DNA of 64,000 nt from Candidatus Rickettsia kotlanii (lineage in GTDB: Bacteria; Pseudomonadota; Alphaproteobacteria; Rickettsiales; Rickettsiaceae), in contig AP027062.1 of NCBI GenBank assembly GCA_030295365.1, positions 516,001-580,000 on the forward strand, in the 5' to 3' direction. Both the position numbers and the translations under genes were made by a program. The notes beneath the pieces were generated by a model. The model had not been told where the DNA came from and searched no databases. It worked only from the letters and a program-made list of their open reading frames with translations. Positions 17,977 to 27,505 of this stretch are shown piece after piece. How positions within the stretch are numbered: the first letter of the stretch is position 1; each line of letters opens with the position of its first letter.

Positions 17977-18781
17977 ATGGAGAAGCAACATATAATAAAC
18001 GAGACTTTTTTAGATGCCCTTCTAGCTAAGAAATTAGGTACTACTTAGATACTCCTCCAAAAGAAGTCAACGATCTTGACTTTTATGAAGCAGCAAAAAA
18101 GGCCGTAGAGCTTGTGAAGAAAAGGGAAGTTGCAGCTATTATGAAAGAATCGCTTCATACTGATGAGCTTATGTCTGTGGTAGTTCATAAGGAGAATGGA
18201 CTATGTACCGAACGTCGTATAAGCCATGCTTTCTTAATGGCAGTTGCTATCTTTCCAAAACTGTTCATTATTACCGATGTTGCTATTAATATGCGTCCTG
18301 CTCTAGAAGATAAGCGTGATGTAGTGCAGAATGCTATTGATTTAATGCATATGATCAAAGAAGACAAGCAGGTTAGAGTTGTGGTATTATCGGCAGTTGA
18401 GACGGTAACTTCTGCAATCCCTACAACCCTTGATGCTGCTACTTTATCGGAAATGGTAGATAGAGGGCAAATTACGAATGCTATAGTTGATAGACCGCTT
18501 GCGTTTGATAATGCGACCTCTTTATTTGCTGTAGAAGCAAAAGGCATTAGCTCTTCAGTTTCAGGAAATGCCGATATATTAGTAGTACCTGATTTTGAAT
18601 CAGGCAATATGCTTACAAAGTAGCTAAAATATTGGGATCAAGCATCGTTCTTGGAGCCCGTGTGCCTATTATTTTAACAAGTAGAGCCGATCCTATGGAT
18701 ATGCGTGTTATTTCCTGTGTGCTTGCTTCATTTATTTATAATCACACTAAGGCGAAGCTACATATCCAAGCAGGTAAATAA
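17977..18781 (+). pseudogene. pta: Phosphate acetyl/butyryltransferase remnant
   Basis: The remnant begins MEKQHIINETFLDALLAKKLG at 17977 and hits a stop after 23 codons. The next readable part (LDTPPKEVNDLDFYEAAKKA, another frame) lies at once downstream, so the usual N-terminal Rossmann-like stretch between them appears deleted. Then comes the family signature: VELVKKREVAAIMKESLHTDEL, RRISHAFLM and FIITDVAINMRP. A further frameshift after GNML (stop at 18621-18623) is followed by YKVAKILGSSIVLGARVPII to TAA 18779. An intact enzyme would make acetyl phosphate from acetyl-CoA. At least two frameshifts and a deletion make it non-functional. The stop overlaps the start of the ackA remnant by one base (TAATG). 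Confidence 0.88.
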
Positions 18782-19790
18782 TGAAAAATGTTATTTTAAT
18801 AACTAATGCCAGCTCATAATGATAATTGATCTTTTTGAAGATTGGTAGAAAAAACAAGAAAATCTCAAGTTAATTGCAACCGGTTACTATATTGTCCATG
18901 GCGGGAAAAATTTTAATAAACCGGTTATTGTTAATGAAAAAGTTAGTGAAACTTTAAGAGCATTAATACCTCTAAGCCCCTTGCATCAACCTTATAATTT
19001 GCAGGTACTGGATTTATTTCTTCAAAAATATAAAGAAGTCTCACATATAGCTTATTTTGATACGTCGTTTCATTTTACTAATCCTCCTATTACAAAAGCT
19101 TTCGGTTTGCCGAAAAAATATTATGATAAAGGGATAATTCGTTACGGTTTTCATGGGTTATCATATAAATATGTTAGCAGCCATTTTAAAGAAATGACAA
19201 AGGAAGATTTACCTACAAAGACTATTATACCTCATTTAGGACGCGGTAGTAGTCTATGTGCTATTAAAATGGTCTTAGTCTAACAAGTTCTATGGGCTTT
19301 AGCATACTTGACGGTATTATGATGGGTACAAGGACAGGTAACCTTGATCCTGGAGTAGTGTTATATCTTATCGATCATGAGCAAATGACTACGAAAGAAG
19401 TAACCGAGTTACTATATAAGAAATCAGGATTACTCGGTTTGTTCGGTGAAAGCTCCGATATGCGTACTTTGCTTGCCAGTAACTCACCTGATGTTAAATT
19501 TGTTATAGATTTATTTGTGTATCGCATTGTACTGGGAATAGGTAAGTAAGCTAACTGTGGCACTTGAGGGCATTGATTGTCTAATTTTTACTGTCGGTGT
19601 TGGACAGAATTCCGCTATAATACGAGAAATGATTACTAAAAAACTTTTATGGCTAGGCATTAAAATAGATGATGCAAAAAACCAAAAAAATGAGCATCTA
19701 ATAAGCGCTGAAAGTAGTAAGGTTAAAGTTTTCGCTGTGCCGACAAACGAAGAGCTAATCATCGCTGAGGAAGTGATGAAGTTTTTATAA
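18781..19790 (+). pseudogene. ackA: Acetate kinase remnant
   Basis: Starts MKNVILITNASS, the acetate kinase beginning, then stops within a dozen codons. Readable blocks in several frames follow in the correct order: the FDTSFHFTNPP block, IIRYGFHGLSYKYVS (substrate-binding His region), IPHLGRGSSLCAIK, SILDGIMMGTRTGNLDPGV, LLGLFGESSDMR, and a C-terminal block ending EELIIAEEVMKFL. Stops or frameshifts separate them near 18815, 19283 and 19549. The N-terminal ATPase part is shortened. With the adjacent pta remnant it shows loss of the whole acetyl-CoA/acetate pathway. Confidence 0.9.
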
Positions 19791-19902
19791 CACAAATTGT
19801 TAATTTTTAATTACTTATACCTCTATTTTTCTTTATTAACTTTTTTTGAAATAAAATATATGCAACTATAGATATATTTTTAACTTAAATTTGGGGAAAG
19901 TT

Positions 19903-20270
19903 ATGCCGGAAGATTTTGATAAAAATAAAAATTATAAGATAAATCCATATAATGATGAAATAAAGAAAGATTCTAGAGTGGGTTGATGCAGAGGCAAGTT
20001 ATAGCTAAAAACGCAGCAGCAGGTTATGAGACAGCATTAAAAATAGAGCAGCAAGCTAAAGAAGCAGGTATTAGTTTAGATAAAGATGCTATGAGACGCT
20101 TAGAAACAAGTCGCTATATAGAAGCTGCTAAGAAAGCAGAATTTCAAAGTGATCAAGCTCATAACACGCATCCACAAAAAGCTGAAGCATTTAGGAGTGG
20201 TATACAACAAACAGCTGCTGCTAAAAAAACAAGAAAAGAAGATTATAGGACAGGTAAGTGGGGTAAATAA
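19903..20270 (+). pseudogene. Frameshifted small gene of unknown function
   Basis: ATG 19903, preceded by GGGGAAAG at 19892-19899, opens MPEDFDKNKNYKINPYNDEI and ends at TGA 19984 after 27 codons. A frame shifted by one continues as MQRQVIAKNAAAGYETALKI from 19986 to TAA 20268. Adding one base at GTGGG/TTG (about 19979-19985) would join them into about 122 codons. The C-terminal part is helical and rich in Ala, Lys and Glu, ending RKEDYRTGKWGK. I do not recognise a family. It could instead be a 95-residue gene starting at TTG 19983. Confidence 0.5.
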
Positions 20271-20321
20271 TTAAATTATAATTTTATTGCGTTAATTGGT
20301 ACTGTCTACTATTTTAAATGT

Positions 20322-21026
20322 ATGTCTATACTTCATGCTACAATCTTAACCGTTTTTCCTGAAATGTTTCCTGGAACTCTAGGACATTCTTTAGCAGGAC
20401 AAGCACTAAATAAAAATGTTTGGTCATATGACGTTATTAATATTCGAGATTTCGGTTTAACTAAGCATAAAAATATTGATGATGAGGCTTATGGCGGTGG
20501 TAACGGCCTTATAATGCGTCCTGATGTTCTAGGCAGTAGCATAGATCATGCTCTTGCTTTAAATCCTAATGCTGAAATGTACTATCCTTCACCTCGCGGT
20601 CGAGTCTTTACCCAAAGCTTTGCTAAAGAGATGTTGAAAAATAAAAACCTCATATTCTTATGTGGACGTTACGAAGGGATTGACGAACGTGTAATTGAAG
20701 AGTATAATGTTAAAGAAATTAGTGTAGGCGACTACATTTTATCCGGCGGAGAAATACCTACCCTCACCATTCTCGATTGTTTAATTAGACTACTGCCAGG
20801 TGTTTTAATGAACCAAAATACCTTATCTTCTGAGTCTTTTGAAGAAGACGGAGAATTTAAGGGCGGGCTTGAATGTGGCCTATATACGAGACCTGAAATT
20901 TGGCGTGATCGAGCTGTACCGAGTGTTTTGTTATCCGGTAACCACAGGCTAATTAATGAATGGAAAAAAGAGCAATCACATATGATTACTAAATTACGCC
21001 GTCCGGAGTTACTTAAAGATTTATAG
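20322..21026 (+). CDS. trmD: tRNA (guanine-N1)-methyltransferase TrmD
   Basis: 234 residues. Methylates G37 next to the anticodon of tRNAs, using S-adenosylmethionine in a SPOUT trefoil knot. Diagnostic blocks: [40 protein letters not shown] (about 109-124), [12 protein letters not shown] and the C-terminal [19 protein letters not shown]. Length is normal for the family. The stop lies 17 bases before rplS, the usual trmD-rplS pairing (rimM and rpsP are absent here). Confidence 0.97.
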   Translation: MSILHATILTVFPEMFPGTLGHSLAGQALNKNVWSYDVINIRDFGLTKHKNIDDEAYGGGNGLIMRPDVLGSSIDHALALNPNAEMYYPSPRGRVFTQSFAKEMLKNKNLIFLCGRYEGIDERVIEEYNVKEISVGDYILSGGEIPTLTILDCLIRLLPGVLMNQNTLSSESFEEDGEFKGGLECGLYTRPEIWRDRAVPSVLLSGNHRLINEWKKEQSHMITKLRRPELLKDL

Positions 21027-21043
21027 AGTTAAGGAGTTAAAAA

Positions 21044-21460
21044 ATGAATATTATTGACCGCTTTGAACAGGAAAATATTTCAAAGCGTACTGCAAATAAA
21101 AAAATTCCTGATTTTGAAGCCGGCGATACAGTTAAGGTAACTGTTAAAATTGTTGATAGATCGATTGAGAAAGATGGTAAGGAGAAATTAACGGAAAGAT
21201 TTCAAGCTTATGAAGGTGTAGTTATCGCAAAAAGAAATCGCGGTATTACTTCATCTTTCTTAGTACGTAAAATTAGCCACGGTGAAGGAGTTGAAAGACG
21301 CTTTATGACTTACTCGCCGATAGTACACTCTATTGATGTAGTAAAACACGGAGTAGTTCGTCGTGCTAAACTTTATTATTTAAGGAATAGAAGCGGTAAA
21401 TCGGCTAGAATTAAAGAGAGACATATCCCTATGGCTAAAACTAAGGCAGCAAAAGCTTAA
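21044..21460 (+). CDS. rplS: 50S ribosomal protein L19
   Basis: 138 residues. L19 sits at the interface of the two ribosomal subunits. Recognisable blocks are [49 protein letters not shown] and [20 protein letters not shown]. The C-terminal 20 residues, rich in Lys and Ala, extend a little beyond the usual end of L19. A ribosome site (AAGGAG, 21031-21036) precedes the ATG. Co-transcribed with trmD. Confidence 0.97.
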   Translation: MNIIDRFEQENISKRTANKKIPDFEAGDTVKVTVKIVDRSIEKDGKEKLTERFQAYEGVVIAKRNRGITSSFLVRKISHGEGVERRFMTYSPIVHSIDVVKHGVVRRAKLYYLRNRSGKSARIKERHIPMAKTKAAKA

Positions 21461-21522
21461 ATATATTTATATCTCTTATGTCATGGTTGCGGGAGAGTAC
21501 ATTGCTACGTGAGTACTAAATA

Positions 21523-21612
21523 CGTCATTGTGAGCAGCTGTAGACTGCGGTGGCAATCTCATGAAGTAATAACAAACTTCTGAGATTGCTTTGTAATTTC
21601 CTCGCAATGACG
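21523..21612. repeat. Palindromic repeat (CGTCATTGCGAGG type) between rplS and gapR
   Basis: CGTCATTGTGAGCAGC and CCTCGCAATGACG are inverted ends, with inner arms GGCAATCTCATGAAG and CTTCTGAGATTGC. It sits between the converging 3' ends of rplS and gapR, so it could end both transcripts (inference). Confidence 0.8.
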
Positions 21613-21618
21613 TATGCC

Positions 21619-21855
21619 TCAAATCCCTAAAGTATCTCTATAAAGCTCAAGCATAGCGTCCTGCTCGGCAAGTTTATCTTTATCCAATTTCTTTAGTTTC
21701 AATATAGATTTCATAGCTTTAACATCAAACCCATGTGAAGAAGCATCTTGGAAGATATCTTTTACTTCTTGAGATAAATCAGCTTTTTCTTGTTCCAATC
21801 TTTCTATTTTGCTTATATATTGCTCTAATTGTTCTTTTACTAATACTTCTGACAT
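21619..21855 (-). CDS. gapR: GapR family DNA-binding protein (DUF2312, UPF0335)
   Basis: 78 residues, all helical: LEQYISKIERLEQEKADLSQ followed by KDIFQDASSHGFDVKAMKSI and LKLKKLDKDKLAEQDAMLE. This is the DUF2312/GapR pattern of alphaproteobacteria. In Caulobacter, GapR binds overtwisted AT-rich DNA ahead of replication and transcription. A comparable role here is inference from the family. Single gene on the minus strand, between rplS and secF. Confidence 0.88.
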   Translation of the reverse strand: MSEVLVKEQLEQYISKIERLEQEKADLSQEVKDIFQDASSHGFDVKAMKSILKLKKLDKDKLAEQDAMLELYRDTLGI

Positions 21856-21927
21856 AAAAAATCATTTAATCTTTTTGAGTTTACTATATAATACAAATAT
21901 AATCCTTATTCAACAAAATATATAATA

Positions 21928-22854
21928 ATGCAAATTTATCCTTTAAGACTTTTACCTAATAAAATCGATTTTGATTTTATGAATTTTAAAAAAGTTAGCT
22001 ACACTTTCTCAATTATTTTATCACTCATTAGCTTTATTTGGATCGGTATATATAAATTTAATTTCGGTATTGATTTTGCCGGCGGTGTAGTTATTGAAGT
22101 AAGGCTTGATCAAGCTCCTGATTTGCCAAAAATGCGTGGGGTTCTAGGCAAGCTTGGAATAGGTGAGGTGGTCTTACAGAATTTCGGTAGTGAGCGTGAT
22201 TTATCGATTAGATTTGGTAGTAGTAGTGAAGAAAATCTCATGAAAAATATTGAGTTAATTCAAGCATCTTTGCAAAGTAATTTCCCGTATAAGTTTGAAT
22301 ATCGTAAGGTAGATTTTGTCGGTCCGCAAGTCGGTAGGCAGCTAATAGAAGCGGGGGCTATGGCGATGCTATTTTCTTTCTTAGCGATTATGGTTTATAT
22401 TTGGGTGCGTTTTGAGTGGTATTTCGGTCTTGGTATACTTATCGCCTTAGTGCATGACGTAATACTTGCTCTTGGGTTTATGAGTATGACAAAGCTTGAT
22501 TTTAACTTAAGTACTATTGCTGCAGTGTTAACTATTATAGGTTATTCCGTTAATGATTCGGTAGTAATATATGATAGGATTAGAGAAAATTTACGTAAAT
22601 ACCATAAAAAAAATATCACGGAAATTATAAATTTAAGTATTAATGAGACTTTATCCAGAACTATTTTAACTGTCATTACCACGCTACTTGCCAATTTAGC
22701 CCTGATTCTTTTTGGCGGTGAGGTAATTCGTAGTTTTAGCGTACTTGTATTTTTTGGGATAATAGCTGGTACTTATTCCTCAATTTTTATCTCTGCTCCG
22801 ATACTTACAATGTTTGTTAATAGGAAGTTTAATAAAAAAGTAATAGGAAGGTAA
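21928..22854 (+). CDS. secF: Protein translocase subunit SecF
   Basis: 308 residues. SecF with SecD uses the proton gradient to help proteins leave the Sec channel on the periplasmic side. The N-terminal helix is followed by the periplasmic domain with [14 protein letters not shown] (about residues 46-59). The membrane half holds [29 protein letters not shown] (about 207-223) and [19 protein letters not shown], the SecD/SecF signature blocks. Length is typical. No secD lies next to it in the window, unlike many bacteria where secDF are adjacent. Confidence 0.97.
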   Translation: MQIYPLRLLPNKIDFDFMNFKKVSYTFSIILSLISFIWIGIYKFNFGIDFAGGVVIEVRLDQAPDLPKMRGVLGKLGIGEVVLQNFGSERDLSIRFGSSSEENLMKNIELIQASLQSNFPYKFEYRKVDFVGPQVGRQLIEAGAMAMLFSFLAIMVYIWVRFEWYFGLGILIALVHDVILALGFMSMTKLDFNLSTIAAVLTIIGYSVNDSVVIYDRIRENLRKYHKKNITEIINLSINETLSRTILTVITTLLANLALILFGGEVIRSFSVLVFFGIIAGTYSSIFISAPILTMFVNRKFNKKVIGR

Positions 22855-22860
22855 AGAATT

Positions 22861-22952
22861 GTCATTGCAAGTGGCCGTAGGCTGTGTGACAATCTCAGGA
22901 TTTTGGCACGAGATTGCTTCGTCAATTACTTTGTAATTTCCTTGCAATGACG
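22861..22952. repeat. Palindromic repeat (CGTCATTGCGAGG type) between secF and nuoF
   Basis: GTCATTGCAAGTGGCCG and TTCCTTGCAATGACG are inverted ends; inner arms GACAATCTCAGG and ACGAGATTGCTTCGTC pair. Confidence 0.8.
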
Positions 22953-22978
22953 TTTTTAAGCCATAACGAGAATAGTTT

Positions 22979-24244
22979 ATGCTAAAAGAAGAAGACAAAA
23001 TTTTTACTAACCTGCATGGGCAGCAAAGCCATGATTTGAAATCTAGCAAGAAGCGAGGCGATTGGGAGAATACTAAAGCTTTGCTTGATAAAGGTAGAGA
23101 TTTCATCGTTGAAGAGGTTAAGAAATCAGGGCTTAGAGGGCGAGGAGGTGCCGGATTTTCTACTGGTATGAAATGGTCATTTATGCCTAAAAATTTAGAG
23201 AAGCCTTGCTATTTAGTAGTAAATGCCGACGAGTCTGAGCCTGGCACTTGTAAGGATCGTGATATATTAAGGTTTGAGCCGCACAAATTAATAGAAGGTT
23301 GCTTGCTTGCAAGCTTTGCTATAGGCGCGAATAATTGTTATATCTATATTAGAGGTGAGTTTTATAATGAAGCCTCTAATATTCAGCGTGCCTTAGATGA
23401 AGCCTATAAACAAGGGTTAATAGGAAAGAATGCTTGCGGTTCGGGCTTTGATTGTAATATTTATTTACATCGTGGAGCGGGTGCTTATATTTGTGGCGAA
23501 GAAACGGCATTGCTTGAAAGTTTAGAGGGTAAAAAAGGTATGCCTCGTTTAAAGCCGCCTTTTCCTGCCGGCTTTGGGTTATATGGCTGTCCGACTACTA
23601 TAAATAATGTTGAGTCTATCGCAGTAGTGCCAACCATTTTAAGACGAGGAGCCAGCTGGTTTGCTGGTATAGGTAAACCTAACAATACGGGAACTAAGAT
23701 TTTCTGTATATCAGGGCATGTTAACACGCCTTGTAATGTTGAAGAAGCAATGGGCATTTCGTTAAAAGAATTGATTGAGAAATATGCGGGTGGTGTTCGT
23801 GGTGGATGGGATAATCTTAAAGCCATAATCCCGGGTGGTTCTTCCGTGCCTTTACTTCCTAAGTCATTATGTGAAGTGGATATGGATTTTGATAGTTTAA
23901 GAACTGCAGGCTCCGGACTTGGTACAGGCGGTATTATAGTTATGGATCAATCTACCGATATTATTTATGCAATAGCAAGGCTTAGTAAATTTTACATGCA
24001 TGAATCTTGCGGGCAATGTACTCCTTGCCGTGAGGGTACGGGTTGGATGTGGCAAGTTATGATGCGGCTAGTTAAAGGTAATGCTAAAAAATCTGAGATA
24101 GACGAACTCCTTAACGTTACGAAAGAAATAGAGGGGCATACTATCTGTGCTTTAGGTGATGCGGCAGCTTGGCCGATTCAAGGGCTGATACGCCATTTTA
24201 GAAGCGAGATTGAGGCGAGGATAAAGAGTTATAGCGTGGTTTGA
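22979..24244 (+). CDS. nuoF: NADH-quinone oxidoreductase subunit F (complex I, NADH and FMN site)
   Basis: 421 residues, the 51-kDa flavoprotein of complex I that takes electrons from NADH. Motifs: [15 protein letters not shown] (NADH-binding glycine loop, about 54-68), [14 protein letters not shown] (about 81-94), [19 protein letters not shown] (FMN) and [15 protein letters not shown] (about 341-355) plus a later Cys in HTICALGD, the ligands of the N3 [4Fe-4S] cluster. Length is typical. The remaining nuo genes are not in the window, so nuoF is isolated. Confidence 0.98.
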   Translation: MLKEEDKIFTNLHGQQSHDLKSSKKRGDWENTKALLDKGRDFIVEEVKKSGLRGRGGAGFSTGMKWSFMPKNLEKPCYLVVNADESEPGTCKDRDILRFEPHKLIEGCLLASFAIGANNCYIYIRGEFYNEASNIQRALDEAYKQGLIGKNACGSGFDCNIYLHRGAGAYICGEETALLESLEGKKGMPRLKPPFPAGFGLYGCPTTINNVESIAVVPTILRRGASWFAGIGKPNNTGTKIFCISGHVNTPCNVEEAMGISLKELIEKYAGGVRGGWDNLKAIIPGGSSVPLLPKSLCEVDMDFDSLRTAGSGLGTGGIIVMDQSTDIIYAIARLSKFYMHESCGQCTPCREGTGWMWQVMMRLVKGNAKKSEIDELLNVTKEIEGHTICALGDAAAWPIQGLIRHFRSEIEARIKSYSVV

Positions 24245-24290
24245 CTTTATCATCATTGTGAGGAGATATTGCCTGCGTGGATACTAACCC

Positions 24291-24397
24291 GTCATTGCAA
24301 GCGACTGAAAGGAGAAAGGAGCGTAGCAATCTCATGAAATAATAACAAACTCCTGAGGTTGCTTCGTCAATTACTTTGTAATTTCCTCGCAATGGCG
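24291..24397. repeat. Palindromic repeat (CGTCATTGCGAGG type) between nuoF and lepB
   Basis: GTCATTGCAAGCGACTG and TTCCTCGCAATGGCG are inverted ends; inner GCAATCTCATGAAATAATAA and CTGAGGTTGCTTCGTCAA. A truncated relative (ATCATTGTGAGGAGATATTG) lies just before it at 24252. Confidence 0.78.
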
Positions 24398-24425
24398 ATT
24401 CCAATTTATAAATAATTAAGAGATT

Positions 24426-25226
24426 ATGCAAACAGATAATACAAAATCAAACACTAATAAAACAGCTAAGCAAGAGTGGAAGTCTTTTGCTTTTGTAATC
24501 TGTATCGCTTTACTTATTAGAATACTTATTATGGAGCCGTTTACCGTTCCGACCGGGTCTATGAAAGCAACCATACTTGAGAATGACTATATATTTTCTA
24601 CGAAATATAGTTATGGTTATAGTAATTATTCTTTATCTTTTTTTGATTTTATTCCTCTTTTTAAAGGGCGAATATTTGCTCGTGAACCGGAGCGTGGTGA
24701 TATTGTAGTTTTTCGTCCGCCTAACGATATGAGTGTTAGATATATAAAGCGTTTAATAGGACTACCCGGCGATAAAATTCAATTGATTGATGACGTAATA
24801 TATATTAACGACAAAAAAATAGAACGCACAGAAGTTGGAACTTATATGAGCGAAGAGGGAATAAAATATTTAAAGTTTAAAGAAACACTGCCAAACGGTA
24901 GAACATATTTTTCTTATAAGCTTGCTCCTATTTATGGCGTTATATATAATGATAGATACGGTAATACGGATGTTTTTTATGTACCTGAAGGGAAATATTT
25001 CTTTTTAGGGGATAATAGAGATCAGTCAAATGATAGTAGAGTAAATCTTGGATTTGTACCGTTTGAAAATTTTATTGCTAAAGCACAATTTATTTGGTTC
25101 TCAACAAAAATGACTTGGTGGGATAATGATATAGGCGTTATTAATCTAGTACTAAAGTTAAAGCCATGGATTGAATCTGTTAGGTTAAATCGAATTTTCA
25201 GAAATCTTTATAACACGGATGCGTAA
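24426..25226 (+). CDS. lepB: Signal peptidase I
   Basis: 266 residues. Cleaves signal peptides from exported proteins at the periplasmic face of the inner membrane. One N-terminal membrane segment (about 21-36) precedes the catalytic boxes: [10 protein letters not shown] with nucleophile Ser45, [13 protein letters not shown] with general base Lys108, and the [11 protein letters not shown] box near 198-208. Length is normal. The stop overlaps the rnc start by one base (TAATG), so the two are translationally coupled; lepB-rnc-era is a common bacterial order. Confidence 0.98.
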   Translation: MQTDNTKSNTNKTAKQEWKSFAFVICIALLIRILIMEPFTVPTGSMKATILENDYIFSTKYSYGYSNYSLSFFDFIPLFKGRIFAREPERGDIVVFRPPNDMSVRYIKRLIGLPGDKIQLIDDVIYINDKKIERTEVGTYMSEEGIKYLKFKETLPNGRTYFSYKLAPIYGVIYNDRYGNTDVFYVPEGKYFFLGDNRDQSNDSRVNLGFVPFENFIAKAQFIWFSTKMTWWDNDIGVINLVLKLKPWIESVRLNRIFRNLYNTDA

Positions 25227-25909
25227 TGGAATCATTTGAAAAGTTAGAAAAGCTACTTAGCTATAGTTTCAAAAATAAAGAGCTTTTAATAGAGGCATTG
25301 AGTCACCCGTCTTTAAGGCAACATCACGAGTACAAGGATGATAAAGATTATGAACGATTAGAATTTCTAGGTGATGCCGTATTAAATTTAGTAATCACAG
25401 AAATTTTATTTAGAAATTTTGCAAATTATAATGAGGGGAATTTAGCTAAAATTAGATCATATTTGGTTTGCAAAGAAACAATATGCATGGTTGGAACTAA
25501 ACTTACTTTAAAAAATTATATAATTATGACTCATGGCGAAGAAGTAGCAGGCGGGCGTGATAGTCTTAATAATATAGAAAATGCCACAGAAGCTTTAATT
25601 GCAGCTATATATCTTGATAGCAATATTGAAACAACCTATGATATTATCGAGAAGTTATGGGCAGAATTTATAAAAGTTCAGAATTTAACGGATCATGACC
25701 CAAAAACTACTTTACAAGAATGGGCTCAAGCTAGTGATCATCACCTACCTATATATCGTCTGATAAAAAGAGAAGGAGCCCCCCATTCATCGACTTTTAC
25801 GGTTCTTGTAAAAGTAAAAGATTATGAACAAACAGGTACTGGTCACACAATAAAAGAAGCAGAGAAAAACGCAGCACGAAGCTTATTGCATAGACTTAAA
25901 AATGACTAA
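25226..25909 (+). CDS. rnc: Ribonuclease III
   Basis: 227 residues. Cuts double-stranded RNA in rRNA precursors and mRNA leaders. The catalytic signature [11 protein letters not shown] is at residues 43-53, with acidic residues Glu46 and Asp50. The second acidic motif is in [13 protein letters not shown] (about 119-131). The C-terminal double-stranded RNA-binding domain starts near residue 154 ([11 protein letters not shown]) and ends with [13 protein letters not shown]. Starts inside the lepB stop. Its own stop (25907) lies within ATGACTAAT, which looks like the ancestral era start, now disrupted by RPE1. A plausible substrate in this window is the 40-bp duplex in the rplL-rpoB gap. Confidence 0.98.
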   Translation: MESFEKLEKLLSYSFKNKELLIEALSHPSLRQHHEYKDDKDYERLEFLGDAVLNLVITEILFRNFANYNEGNLAKIRSYLVCKETICMVGTKLTLKNYIIMTHGEEVAGGRDSLNNIENATEALIAAIYLDSNIETTYDIIEKLWAEFIKVQNLTDHDPKTTLQEWAQASDHHLPIYRLIKREGAPHSSTFTVLVKVKDYEQTGTGHTIKEAEKNAARSLLHRLKND

Positions 25910-25910
25910 T

Positions 25911-26043
25911 AGACATCTTGCCAAACCAGCTTATAGAGAGGAATTTAAAGGAGACACGGAAGCACTTGCCGCAGCAGCATACACACTCGAGTATTGGATC
26001 GATGTCTAAATTACCCCTAGAAGTGAAGTTTGGGAAGATGTCT
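25911..26043 (+). repeat. RPE1 palindromic element inserted at the start of era
   Basis: 133 bases with perfect 9-base inverted ends, AGACATCTT and AAGATGTCT, flanked on both sides by AAT (25908-25910 and 26044-26046), which looks like a 3-base target duplication. In its open frame it reads [20 protein letters not shown]. The later frame reads [13 protein letters not shown]. Both match the RPE1 copy inside the gene at 55836-56993. The length is not a multiple of 3, so it knocks the original era start (ATG 25902) out of frame. Confidence 0.9.
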
Positions 26044-26940
26044 AATCAGAAAACGGTATCGGTTTGTATAATCGGGCGACCTAATAGCGGAAAATCAACT
26101 TTATTAAACAGAATAATCGGTGAGAAGCTTTCAATCGTTACCCCAAAAGTTCAAACTACTAGGTCAATTATTACCGGTATTATTACCTTAAAAAATACGC
26201 AGGTAATTTTATACGATACGCCCGGTATATTTGAGCCGAAAGGGAGCTTAGAGAAAGCAATGGTAAGATGTGCATGGTCTAGTTTGCATAGTGCGGATTT
26301 AGTTCTGTTAATTATTGATAGTCTAAAGTCGTTTGATGATATAACGTATAATATTTTAGATAAGCTTTGCTTACTTAATATTGTTCCAATATTTTTATTG
26401 AACAAAATAGACATCGAATCAAAATATCTAAATGACATTCAAGCTTTTTTAACAGAAAATCATCCTGATAGCTTGCTTTTTCTTATATCTGCTTTATCAG
26501 GCAAAAATATTGATGGATTACTTGAATATATAATAAGTAAGGCCAAAATTTCTCCTTGGCTTTATGCGGAAGACGACATCACGGATTTACCTATGCGTTT
26601 TATTGCAGCAGAAATTACAAGAGAGCAGTTATTTTTAAATTTGCAGCAAGAACTCCCTTATAAATTAACCGTACAAACTGAAAAATGGGAAGAGCTTAAA
26701 GACAAATCTGTAAAGATTAATCAAGTTATAGTAGTTTCAAGAGAGAGCTATAAAACTATAATACTCGGTAAAAACGGCTCTAAAATCAAAGAAATAGGAG
26801 CCAAATCCCGAATGCAAATGGAGAGGTTTTTTGGATTTCCTGTTCATTTATTTTTATTCGTTAAGGTGCGTGAGCTGTGGGAGAATAATCAAGAATTTTA
26901 TCAGTATATGAAGAGATACAGCTGTCACCCTGTGGCTTGA
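26038..26940 (+). CDS. era: GTPase Era
   Basis: Ras-like GTPase that binds 16S rRNA and aids 30S subunit maturation. From ATG 26038: G1 GRPNSGKS at about residues 13-20, G2-region [11 protein letters not shown]3 DTPG, G4 LNKID, then a C-terminal KH domain with the [23 protein letters not shown]-type motif. I chose 26038 because [10 protein letters not shown] nearly recreates the ancestral start ([10 protein letters not shown]) that RPE1 displaced. This ATG is the last codon but one of the element. Other in-frame starts are ATG 26002 and TTG 25918, both within the element. Coupling to the rnc stop has been lost. About 300 residues, normal length. Confidence 0.93.
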   Translation: MSNQKTVSVCIIGRPNSGKSTLLNRIIGEKLSIVTPKVQTTRSIITGIITLKNTQVILYDTPGIFEPKGSLEKAMVRCAWSSLHSADLVLLIIDSLKSFDDITYNILDKLCLLNIVPIFLLNKIDIESKYLNDIQAFLTENHPDSLLFLISALSGKNIDGLLEYIISKAKISPWLYAEDDITDLPMRFIAAEITREQLFLNLQQELPYKLTVQTEKWEELKDKSVKINQVIVVSRESYKTIILGKNGSKIKEIGAKSRMQMERFFGFPVHLFLFVKVRELWENNQEFYQYMKRYSCHPVA

Positions 26941-26963
26941 CAGGTTTTGTTGGATAGTTTTCG

Positions 26964-26993
26964 ATGTCATCCCCGCGAAAGCGGGAATGACAT
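26964..26993. repeat. Short palindromic hairpin between era and ruvC
   Basis: ATGTCATCCCCGCG and CGGGAATGACAT pair around a GAAAG loop. This is the minimal form of the GTCATTCCCGC repeat family and may act as a weak terminator (no U-run). Confidence 0.7.
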
Positions 26994-27030
26994 AAAAGCC
27001 ATATAATAATGCCAATAACATTAAATAATC

Positions 27031-27504
27031 ATGATAATACTTGGGATTGATCCAGCACTTGGGAGTCTTGGATGGGCAGTAGTGACAAAGGAGACCACAC
27101 AGTTGAAATATTTAGCTAGTGGCATTATTAGAACAAATAGTAAGGATGTAATTCATCATAGACTTGCTTTTATTAATAGTACATTAGAAAAAGTAATATT
27201 AGAATATCAACCAAATATGGCAGCGATTGAAGAAACATTTGTTAATACTAATAGCGTGACTTCTTTAAAGCTTGGATATGCTAGAGGGGCGATAATGTCG
27301 CTGATCGGTAGATATCATTTGGACATGCGAGAGTTTAAGCCAAATACGGTAAAAAAAACCGTAACAGGATATGGGCATGCAGAGAAAGACCAAATTTTGC
27401 ATATGATAAAGCTTTTGCTGCCTGGCACTTCCTTAATTACCAATTCCGATGAAGCTGATGCTGTAGCAATTGCCTATACCTGCTTAGTTACAAAAAATTA
27501 TTAA
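27031..27504 (+). CDS. ruvC: Holliday junction endonuclease RuvC
   Basis: 157 residues. Resolves Holliday junctions with RuvAB during recombination and repair. Catalytic acids appear in [10 protein letters not shown] (Asp6), AAIEETFVN (Glu near 70) and the C-terminal [12 protein letters not shown] (Asp and Glu near 139-143). RNase H-like fold, typical length. ruvA and ruvB are not in the window. The trmJ remnant starts one base after its stop. Confidence 0.97.
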   Translation: MIILGIDPALGSLGWAVVTKETTQLKYLASGIIRTNSKDVIHHRLAFINSTLEKVILEYQPNMAAIEETFVNTNSVTSLKLGYARGAIMSLIGRYHLDMREFKPNTVKKTVTGYGHAEKDQILHMIKLLLPGTSLITNSDEADAVAIAYTCLVTKNY

Positions 27505-27505
27505 A

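Noticed and set aside
18185-18607. 140-codon minus-strand frame opposite the pta remnant
   Set aside because: The plus strand carries clear phosphotransacetylase motifs; the minus frame has none.
25918-26001. Era start at TTG 25918
   Set aside because: It would translate RPE1 in a frame different from its usual coding frame and use a weak start without a ribosome site; later ATG codons restore the family N-terminus.
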